Below, piece after piece: positions 15,201 through 27,200 of a stretch of 64,000 bases of DNA. The DNA is from Cardinalis cardinalis (taxonomy: Eukaryota; Chordata; Aves; Passeriformes; Cardinalidae). Location of the stretch: assembly GCA_014549065.1 (NCBI GenBank), contig JACDOX010000023.1, positions 1,095,835 to 1,159,834 of the forward strand, in the 5' to 3' direction. The position numbers and the translations under genes were made by a program. Numbering within the stretch: the stretch's first letter is position 1; every line of letters begins with the position of its first letter. The notes under the pieces are model-generated. The model did not search any database, was not told where the DNA came from, and saw only the letters and a program-made list of their open reading frames with translations.

Positions 15201-18200
15201 AATTGTTCTAAGAAAAGCATATGATGCAAATAATGCAAATGGAACCCATTTATTCTTTCTTCAGTTTACTGCANGGTTTTAAAATAATCAGTTTCATCCT
15301 GTCTTGTTTGTACTCAATTTCTGGCATCTTTCAGTTTCTTTTTCACTCTCCATCTCTTTTTTTCTCTTCCCAGTTATGCTGCTAATCACATGAAACCTTT
15401 AGCACAATATCCATACAAGGACAGAATCATCACTTTCTATCAATCAATAAAAATGGAGAAAATGAGTTTTCAGAAAAAAACAGAAAACTAACAGAAAAAA
15501 AACCCAACTATGACTCACCTTCCAGTACTTTCTCATATAATACAAAACCCCAAAGTCTACATTATAATAATACCACAACACACCACTGATACAAGAGCAA
15601 CAAACATTTCACAATCCACATGGTTATGGTCAGGACTCCAGTGAGTTGTTTTGCAAGAACTGTTCTAAGGATATGATCTTCCCAGTCATTCATTTGCCAG
15701 ATGGACAGGGAGATAAGCCTTCTTTGTTCCTCTCTGGTCACATATTTAATTTCATATTTAAATGACCTCATGTTAAGATTTTAACTTTGAGTTTCATTTT
15801 TGGAATTTTGTCATCTAAGTTTGCTTTCCATCTGTCTTTTTAGTTTTACATTCAAACAGAAGTTTGGTTTGCAAGACTCACTTCAATATCATTTTTCAGA
15901 CATTTATTTTTAGCAAGTTGGGATTGAGAAATTGTGCTTATTTCTGAAAATACGGTCAGCTTCCATTTCACTGTAGTAAAGGCACTGGGCTAAACATAGT
16001 GGAAGTGCAGGTACTAATAATGAACTAATACTCTATAATGTTCTGAGTCTTAATATTATGACAGAAAACTATTAACATTGTGACAGAAATTATAATATTA
16101 TGACAGAAAACTTCAGATATTTATGTTGTGAAATTCACTGAAGAGTAGCAAGTTGTTCATCAACTTTCACAGGCAATTTGGAAATGCATGGCAGCAACTG
16201 GCAATTGATGTTCCATAAGTTAAGGACATTTCATCTTTAAGACAGTATCAGAAACGTGACAGATTTAGCAAATGCAATTAAAACCTGAAAATGTTTGCCA
16301 AGTTCACCCAGCTGCCACTGCAGTGCAACCAGCTCCAACTTGGCTCAAANCTGCAAACAGCTGGGCTCTCCAGCAGCATCTCATGATCTCTGAGTGTTCT
16401 GCTGCTCTTCTACACAACCACTGGAGTCCTGGAGAATCCAGTGCACTGAAGGCCCACGTTCCTTCCATGGCTGTGCACTGACACTACACAGTGCACCTCT
16501 TGTCAGGAACACACACTGTTGCACAGGACCAGGAACAGAATAATATGTTCATGTACACTACTGGGACAAAGAATATGATTGGAATAAAGGTGTTGCTAAG
16601 ATGAACATAAAGGCAGGAGCCAAAGAAGCTGAGAGAATACTACCAAGTGAAGGATCATTCCAAGATTATAAATGGAAGAACAAAGTCTATTTTTGTCTCT
16701 TCAATAGTTAACTATTNAATGTTTCAAGAAGGTGTACTAGGAATCCTTGTGTGCCCTCACAATATGGATATGTCAGTCAGCTTCCTGGCAACAACTGAAT
16801 GAGTGGTTTTATTTGCAAAATTTCTAAAGGGTCTTCAGTTTCTTTTAGGAGACTCCTNTTAATAAAAAGCAATCTGTGTTATTTAGCAGTTCCACATGCT
16901 GAACGACCCAGTTCAACACACCTCTTGTAAGGAATTGTTCTTGTCATTCACATTGGATTGGTGCAAATCACCAATCAAATATCATGGCCACCAAACATGA
17001 TCAAATATCATGGTCAAATCAAACATCATGGTTACCAAACATGAGCACATCTGTTAAAATTAAATTTGCCAGCATTTCAATAATTTTGGTGCTACATAAT
17101 AACTACTGAGTGAGTCCTGATTTTCCCATTATTTAGAGTTTATATAGGTTTGTTTTGCAGGGTCTACTGTAGCAATAATGAAACTTAAAAAATATGGTTT
17201 TTCCATTTGCATAAATAATCACCAGATGGTTTTCCTGAAAAATTAGATTTACATCTATACTCTGATTGCTTTGCTTGTTTATAAGCCTGTGAAATGAAAC
17301 AGAAGAAATGACTACCATAGAATACTCTGAAGGCTATCAAAATGCTGGGNAAAAGATTGGAACAATTTCTAAGGTAAGAATTTTTCTTCACAAACAAAAC
17401 CTCACCTTGAACCTTCTTCTTAAGTTAGTGACAAGTTTCTCAGCAGTGATCACAGCATTACTGAGAGAAGGGGGAAGTATAAACCTGGTTGAATAGCTAA
17501 TGGTTTAAATCAAGTCATGCTTTGAACTCATCAAGAATAAAATGCAATGCTAAATCCTCTGTACCCAAAGACTATGAAGGCCATTTCATACCATGCATTG
17601 ATAGCTTAAGATCCTCAAATAAAAATTNAAAAAAAAATCCTTAACCTGAGGATGGATGTGGCAGGTAACAGCAGCCATATCCATGATCAGAGGCAAATGT
17701 CAGACACAGAACCCTCAGCTGTGGCAGCATCCTGAATCCTGACAACCAAATCTGACTTTATAAAGAATTCCATTTGAAAAAAAGAAAGATCTGTTGAACC
17801 ANACCTCTGTCCCACCAACTTCTTTCTGTATACACCTCAGCAAATTGCCAGCATCACTGGATCAAAATGTTTTGTATCAGCTGTTAGGTGAGACATTGCT
17901 CGAATGAACTACAGTCTGTAAAGGATCAGCTGACATAAAGTTGGCTTCCCAGTAGAAATGTGGAGGGCCATCNTGTTATTGATAACATTTGTCACGTGAT
18001 ACATGTTTAAGCTCAATTTTCTATTGTGTCCTAAATAAGGTAACTTGAAATAATGCCCCAGTTCAACACACCTCTTGTAAGGAATTGTTCTTGTCACCCA
18101 CATTGGATTGGTGCAAATTCAGTAAGAATTCAGAGATGTCCTGTCATGATCTATGCTGGTTTTTATTTTACAGTATTAAATATACAAAATATAGATGCAT

Positions 18201-21200
18201 GTTGACTAAAAAACACAGGTACAGAAGAACAGATGCTACTTTACCTGCACTTTCTCCTTCTCTAAGTGAAAAATCCTCTTACAATTTCCAGAAAACAGAA
18301 TAGTGCATGCTGCATCAATTAATGAATTATAGAAAACAATTTCTATTGTTAGAAACAGATTTGGGTTTAAACTTAGTAAGGAAATAACTAATCTACATCT
18401 GACANTCATCAAATTGAACTATTTTTGTTCAAACAATGAACAGAGAAATGCCACATGTGAATAAATAGTGAATGCTTTGAAGAAACATGGCAGCAATAAA
18501 ACCAGAGGTGTACTGCCTTGGAGGTCTGGACACTGAAGTACAACACACAGTCACTGGGAATTTTGTAAAATACAAAGGCAAATCATAAAGTGATTCCTTT
18601 TCAAGGGTCACCTGGAAGTTTCATGGCTGTATTCAGAAATGTTGAACATAAATATTTTTGTGCGAGTAAAGAAATTTTCATTTGANTAAAGCACATATTA
18701 ATTTTTGTGCAAGTAAAGAAATTTTAATTTGAGTAAAGCACATATTACATTAAATTAGCAAAGGGTAGAAACTCAAAAGTCATCACTCACGAATTTCAAA
18801 AATATGCCTTTTGGATGCATATATGTGTATATAGACTTTCATTTCTGTACATATATGTAGAGATCATTATTCCTGTAGTGTGTATTAGAGAGAAATTACA
18901 GCATTAAAATAACTTTCTTGTTACTTGAAATAGCTTTTTAACAATTTTAAAGGGAACATTTTATTTTTANAATGAAAATTGTTGTAATTAGTTTCTTTTT
19001 GAAGTCTGAAAAATGTTTGTGATGTATAGGAACGAACTCCTATTTTTTACCCAAGTCAATATTCAACATAATTTATCTCATTCATGTTTGAAATTCACAT
19101 TATAATCAATGCATAATATAATGTCTCCTATTTTTTAGTATTATAAACAATACAGTTGTATCACATAGACTTTTTGAAATACATATAGGAAGAAATATAA
19201 CCAATTATGAACAAAAAGAAAAGTATCACTCCTCCNTATGTCTTTCCAAACATGTTGATAATAGCTCAAAGGTTTTAAAAAGGAAAAATGAATTAAAACC
19301 TAATGTTTCTGAACAGTTTGTCTGTTGATGAAATGCAAAACTTCCAGTGATTTGAGAATGATATGTTTAGAGTTTGTTGTTTTCCTTGCACTTCAGCTTT
19401 TCAAATCTTCATCATCTGAAAAAAAAAGCCCAAACTATCTGTGGCTGAAAAATAATGTTCCCCATTAAAAAAAAAAAAGAAAAAAAAAAGGCAAGCAGTA
19501 AATCTGCTGATTTTTAGATACAGTGAACTACCAGTCCTCANACCACATAGGACTTATCAAAACCAGAGACATGGATATATCGTTGCTTCTATAAATAAAT
19601 AGGAAAAGCAANTGAGGGATAAACACACCTCCAAATGTGTTTCAGAGGTACCAGTAGATATAAACAGGTGATGAATACACAGAGCCTGGCAACTAGAAGA
19701 CACTNATTTTTCAGATTGAGTAAAAAAGATTTTAGAGGCACCTTCTAAAGCTACAAAATTACGAAGACAAAAGATCTGGGTTTTTTTTTTTTTGTGTGTG
19801 TGTGATACTTGGTAAGTTTAAAATGGTTTGAAGACTATGCCTGCCAGCTACTACATCTAACCAAGATTTGCCCTTTTTATTCTATATTCCTATGTTTAGA
19901 CTAAATATTTCAACAAATCTCTGCATTTCCAGAAGAAAAGTTAGTACTTCTTAAAAGCAATTAATCTGCTTCTCAATGGCTTTGATGACAACCAGTTTTC
20001 ATGTTTTACAATATGCTGTGCCCAATCATATAAAGCCTTGCACACATTTTTTCATTAAAAGCAATGGTAAAACTGTTCTAGAAGTATGACTCCTTTTCCA
20101 AAAAGCTCTCTCTTCTAGTGGTTTAGCTTAGGAAAATACAGTAATATTCCTCCTAGTTCTGTAACTCATTTATTAAAAACCAGACTTGGTATGTTCCATC
20201 CATATTTTCCAACATTATTCTTTCTGCCTTGACATTTCTCTTCAATGTATTATGTATACTCTAGAAGGGCAATGGTAGATCTTTATAAGCTGCAACAAAC
20301 TTTAAATATGACCTAATTAGGCCATATAGACAAAACACCTAAAGAAAAGAGATGTAAAATACATATACTAACATTTCATAGGAAAAATAAACAAGAAGAT
20401 AATTTGTAAAGAAGGAATGAGCACATGCCTTGGGGAAGAAATACTTTGTTCTTTATTGACTGATTTTTTTGTCCCAAAGGGAATACAATAATTAGAGACT
20501 TATCTTTAATTGAACAGCTTTGCATTTAACTTATTAGCAGAAATCCATTTTGTTATACAGTCTAGGAGANGATACTTCAGACCCACCTGCATTTATAAAA
20601 TTAAATATGCCTTCAGTGAAAAATTGATATTTTGGCGCAACAGCTTTTCCCTAGAACAATATGAAGCCTATAAAAGTATTCCTCAGTTTTTTAGTCCTCA
20701 AAATGAAGAACTGCTTTCTGAACCTAATCTTTTTTTGTCACATATCTCCCCAAAAGGGTTAACACTAAATGGTAAGTTGCAATGGGGCTCAAATATTCCT
20801 TAGGCTACTTACAGACCAAGCATGTATATGAAATTTTATGGTTTGTTATTATTTCCTACATGAAAAAAATTCAGATAAAGAATTAGTCATCTGGATTAAA
20901 TTCAGAAAATTACAGCCTTGTATTTCCTTTAGATCTCACCTGAATGCTTGCCTAGGTCATGACTACTGCAACACAGCTTAGGATCACAACCTGGCAGTTT
21001 GCAAGCTGCCACTTTTCAGCAGTCACCCATGGTTTTTCTTCTCCCATCTTCTTCATTTTTAATACCAATTAACAGGTAAAAGTCTACAATTATCCTTATG
21101 AACAAAGCACTGTCAACCATTCATCTGCAAATTTGCCATCTAACCAATTCCTATTTATTTTGTCACACAAATATAGGAAGTGTAAAAACAACTTGATTCT

Positions 21201-24200
21201 TTGATGTCAAAGTTGTATCTATGTGTGCACACCCACGTGCACACCCCACAAACAGACACAGCCACTTCTGCAGATGACCAGCAGCTCTACAATCTGCATG
21301 TGCAGAACTGCAATCCTGTTCACTTCTAACTGCAATAACTTCTGGCACTGCTCTCCTAGTAGGCAAAAGTCACTTCTTAATTGCAAGCCTCTCTTACTTC
21401 TCCTTTTTAGAAATTCATCTTATTCCTGTGAACTGTGCTTAGCACAAAAGTCTTTCCTTAGAACAAAATGAAACCTCCAAAAATTACCAGTCTCTGTTTG
21501 CTCAGTTTCGAAAATGAAAAAAACACAAGCTCAAAATTTCTACTGCTCTCTTTGATTAGACTACTGAGTTATTTTACTTCTTTCAAGTTCTTTTCAACGC
21601 TTACACATGATTTTAAGAATTATTTAGCTCAAAAGGTTTTCTGGTGGTCATTAAATGAGTGAAAAGTACATATCAAAAAACAATCTTTCATATATCAGTT
21701 GAGTTCATTGTAGTAAAATTAATTATTTCTTTGGGAAATTATATAACTTAAAAATATAAAACAGAAAAGCCCAAAGAGGGAACTTTTCCAGAATTCATAG
21801 TCTAGGACAGCTGCCAGCAAACATACAGATTTTAAAAAAATTCAGCAGTAGGATTTGAGGAGGCAGTGTAGTGAAGGACAATTGTAATGCTGGCTCAGTA
21901 ACTGTGCTTTTCCCAGTGTCAGTCACAGAACTTTCCTAAGTCTGGTAAAATACTAGGAAATTCCCTCTTTCTGGTAGTCATCTTTCCCAACTCAGATCTT
22001 ATCCTGATAGTTAAATTGCAGAGACACAATCAAACACAAGTTAGGTAGATGGCCATTCTTAGTACAGACATTATGAGAGCATTCAAAATCTTGAAAGGAG
22101 TGAAGATATTGTTCAGCGAGAGGGAAGAAGGTACCAAAGCCCTTTGGCAGGCAAGGAAAAAGAAGTCTCACATAGTTCTTAACATGAAAAAGGCAAACAT
22201 ATATGAAGAATATGTTCATCTGCTTTGTTTTGTACTGATGACTCTACTGCAATTGAGCAAATTCTGCTACCTCTGTCTCCCTGAATTGTGGCTTCTGATT
22301 AGAGCTGCAACATGAGTGTCCACCTGAACCAGGANGTGCCACCTCCTGAGGAGATGATGGCTTGGGAAACAAAGGTACCACTCACAGCCAAAATTTTCAG
22401 AAAAGAAAACTTAACTGGAACTGAATTTATTCATGACATAGAAGTGTATAGGACACTTTGGAAACCCATGGTAAAGGAGCAAGAGATTCCAGAAATATAT
22501 ATAAGGCAGCATGTTGCACTTCAAAGACAACAGGTATTTAAAGCAGGAAAGTACACTACCAGGGAAATGAAAACTGAATGAGCAAAAAGAGTTCTCCCCA
22601 TCAAAAATGGGGAACAAAATTTTGTAGGTCCTATAAGTGAAATGCTAAACAAGTATTAGATTGGCTAAGGACCCACTATCACAGTTTCACAACTTCCATT
22701 GACTTCCCCATGTTAGGTGGGCTGGGACAGAAGTGAATACCACCATAAAGGAGATGTTAATCCTCTGGCCTCACAGCAAAGGCTGTGCTCTTCATGCCAT
22801 TACGCAGCCATGCCTCTACAAGAACAACTAATTTATTGCTTCCTGAGTTCTATTTTTTTTTCATTTTCAACCTCCTTAGAAAGAATGTCGTCTTAAGATG
22901 TAGAAAAACTACAAAACAAACAAAAGCTCCACCATTTAAAAAAGGCATAGCATAAACTTAATAACAGACAAGGGATAATAATGAAACTATAAGAAAAGTG
23001 TGTAAGTATTAAAAAAGGTGTAAACAAACCTACTACTGTATTCATATAAACTTTTATTCTCCTTAACTCTCCCTGCTTTCTATTTTTACCTTCCTAACTG
23101 CAACTGTATTATTCCTCATGATGAGAAGAATTTTCAAAGACAACTAAAAATACTGAAAAATAACCTTCATCTGAATAATTTTTGTTCAGTTGTATTCTGC
23201 TCCCCTTTACCCTTCATAATCCTTTGATTGCAAATGGAAATACTCATTGTGCTTTTTTATAACTCTTATATTGGCAATCACTGTGTAAGTCCAATGAGTT
23301 ACTGACTTTTCCTCCAAAAATATTAAACATGAAATTGCCATGCCAGAGATAACAAAACAGACTGCATCTGCTTCATTTTCAAATGTCAAATGACATGCCA
23401 TAAATAGGACTATGAAAGGAATAAAAAATACAGTGGGACATGGATTTAGCTGTTGGTTTGTAAGACAAAGTCCAAAATGCTTTATGCTTTGGAATATACT
23501 GAAAATAGTACTTAGTCTAAAAATTAATTATCATTCAATTTTCATAATCTGTTCAGAAAGCATAAATAATATTACATTTATGATGTACACACTCATTGCT
23601 AGCTGAGCATNTATACAAGAGAATATCCAAGTGGAAGGTTAAAACAACAAACATATGAAAGGAATTCTCTCTCATAATCATTTATATTTGTAGAAAACCA
23701 CTTAAAGCATAACATAATGACCCTCAACACTGCAGGAAACAAACTTGGAGACATTCATAGGAAACTTGCATATTACTGGACAGCCCATAACACAGCAGTT
23801 GGGTTAGTGCCATATTCAGTCCTTATGGGATCTGATGAAATTCAGTGGAGGCTGCCCAAGTGGGAATTCAACACAGCTATGTAGTTCCCCTACTAAAATG
23901 ATTTTTTAGTGGTAGGAAGAACATCAACTTTATACCTTATGTTGCATGCATATTCTAGGTGAAAAATGCACTTACTGGGAAAAGAATGAAGGTCACCAAC
24001 TTTTCCTGTGACTTGAAATACCAGCTGGAAGCTAAACTTGCAGTAGAAACATGTAATTTTTTACTCAACAAAGGGTTTTTTTGTAAACTCTCCACATACG
24101 TAAGACTCAAGCTGCATTAAAATACAGGTTTCTGCTNAAAGCTCAGTTTCACAGCCATCCTAAATTTGGCTTACTAGGATACTTTCTAACATCATTCCTT

Positions 24201-27200
24201 AAATTCCTCTTTCCTCCATAAAGACCTCTCCCACTTACAGCAGCAGCTTCTGCTTCAAACTTCAACAAGGTTTCTTTCTTTGCGTATTAGATTTATAAAT
24301 ATAGACTTTATTTGGCAAAATGAAAAAATATTAAACAACANGGAATGGATTAAGTTTTCTGAAAACACTGTATATTCCCTTGCTTCTCTGTCTTCTCCTC
24401 AAGTTCGGTAAAAAAATTAAAGCTCTGGTAGCTGTACTACTGCAACACATTTACAATGCAAATTTCTCAAACTCCACAGCTGAGTTTCAATGATGACTAC
24501 TTCCTAAATTTACAGAACACAGTCAATAGTTTGTTTTTCTGAATCACAACACTTCTGTTAGAATAATATACTCAAGACTTCTCATGTTAATTCTTCATTT
24601 ATTTGCAGCGGTGCTATTAAATAAAATAACTATGCAAAGGTATTTGATTTGATTTGATTTGTGTATAAGAAAAGTACTTCAATTAATCCAGCCTGAATAC
24701 ATTTATGGGCTCACACAGCTCACAACTATTGGAAATGGCTAGATTCAAGACATCCCTTATTTAAATCTGATTGTAGACTAAATTATACAACAAGTATAAG
24801 AGGAAGAAGCCAATGGCAGTTTCTGGCAAGTCATACACATGGGGTGATAGGATGTAAACTCCTTTCCCTGATACTGTCTCGCAGAGATACCTCTCAAACA
24901 CAGGCAGAGGAGGAAGGCCTGGAGAATTACCACCAATCCATTTCTCTTATCTTCCTTCACAGACTCCCTGGTTTTGTCACAGTATCATTCCTACTCTGTT
25001 TTCTACAACAATTACATAGTATAATACCCACAGGGTTTTATGTCTGTCACACCACAGTGCTGTGATTTTGTTGCTGCTTTGAAGTGGAACACTGTCTGCT
25101 GCTATTGTTCAATGTTTCAGTACACATTTCATAGAGTAGAGATGATTGTAAACAAAACCACAAATAAAGGCCTGTGCTAATCAAAGTAAGGGTGAGAATT
25201 ATTTCTGACACATTTGCCAATGTGTTTCATTCTATANCAAGTAACAAATCCAGAAAGTACCTATAAAGCCTGGTATCAGCTGCATTATTATTTTGTCATT
25301 GGTACCAGGATGACTGTCAACTACTGGCCAATTGGGTCTTCATTGCTCCCTTTCCTATTTCCCAAATATATTTTTGAGTAACAATCCCACACNGTTCAAT
25401 TTCAAACTAGTGGGAGTATATCTTTCCTTTAACCAATACTGAGAGCTGTCAGTATAATTAAAAAAATTAAAACGTGAAAAAATAACCACCGAGTTATTTG
25501 CAAATGAAATCAACTCAGAAATACATGCAAAGATTTTTTTGCCCATTTTGAAAATTATTGCTTTTGAATTGTGCCAAATTTCTAAATTTGCAGATGAATA
25601 TGATCAAATTTTATTAAGCTCTGACCAGACTCTGTCCCAGCTGAATTCCAGTTTATGAGTGAAAGATTCATATTAAAAAGTCAAAGTGTCACAGTAAGGA
25701 GAAAGATCATTTTTCATGAAGTCTGCTAATGCTCTGCTCTGGAGAGCATTACGTCGAATTTTCCCAACTGAACACTTGTTGGACCTGTGGTCTCCAACAG
25801 AAAATATGTCTCATGTAACTCCTNTAATCACTTTGCTTTTTCTAAAATTTCTGAGAAAGGTAAGGCAAACNAAAACAAGAGGGCAGTAACATAACAAGTT
25901 CTGAAGTTTTTTATCTATTTCAGAGTCATATTTCTCACAGATGAGACAGGAATTTGCCATTTGAATACTTCATTTTGAACCCAGTGCTGATGACTTGTGG
26001 TTTTATCCATCTTATTCTGTTTGTTTGGGTTTTTTGTGTTGATATTTGAAATGATATAATTTTGCATACATTGCTATTAATTTAAGAGGGTATTTCTAGC
26101 AGTTAAGAGCCTGTAAATGCAAACTGTAAATGAACAAAGTGAAAAGTCAAATAGCAAGCATTTGAATTTCTAAAATCTTTCTTAAAACTTATGTAATTTT
26201 GTAAAGTACTGTTCATGAATCTTAACTTTTTGGTTGCCAAAACTACAATCAGCAGCAGCTGGATAAAACTTGGTAGTGATGGCTGCTAGAAGGTTGCCAG
26301 GAAAGTCATGCTCAGTGTTTAGCCAGTTTCTGTCCCTAAATGCAGTGATCCAGGTGGGGTAAAGAGACAGAACAGATACCCCTGACCTGACAGCTCTGAC
26401 TATGTGAGCATCCCATGATCTGCTGAGTGTTACAGCAGCCAGGCTTGTACTCTTGGATGGATATTCTCCCCCAAGACTGATGATAATAACTTGCTCATCT
26501 CTGAGCTTTGCTAACTACAATGAAAGGCACAGGTAGCTTTCCTTTTTCTTTTTTTAAATTTTTAAATGAAATTTTAAAGGATGGCTTTTGCACAGTTCGT
26601 TATTTTTTCCAAACCTAATACTCTGCAATACCTCTTCAATAAGAGTTTGCCATACAGAAAAAATTGAGGATTAGGAAAAAATTAAGAGTTTTCAACTACA
26701 CTGTTTTCTAACAGCAATATTTTTAGTTATGCCGAAACAGAACTATTTGGAGTATTAACTGTAAGAATACAATTTCAGTGAAATGTGGAATATAATCATT
26801 ATTATTATTTGAAAAAAGTTTTTATTAGAAGTTGTTTTATACTGCTGTAAATTTTCATGCCTANTTAATGAAAATAAGTCTAATGCAGAAAATACTAAAT
26901 TTCTTTATTCCATTTTTTTTCCATCTCAAATTGAGGTTGGGTGCCTCCATAGAACAAATAAGGCTGTGAACAAATAAAATGAATAGTAATGAATTGCCAA
27001 ATTTTATTCACTCAAGAACTGGATGACATAGTTGAACCAACTATTGTTCTATAAGTCTGATGTCTGTAGTAAGTAAATTAGTAGAAAATGTAACAGCAAA
27101 ATTAGGGTGCATGTGGATAAGTATTACATGTAAAGAAAGAATTAAAGTGGCCCTTGCAAAGAGAGGTGTTTGCTTACAAAGCTAATGAAGCTTGAGGGGA

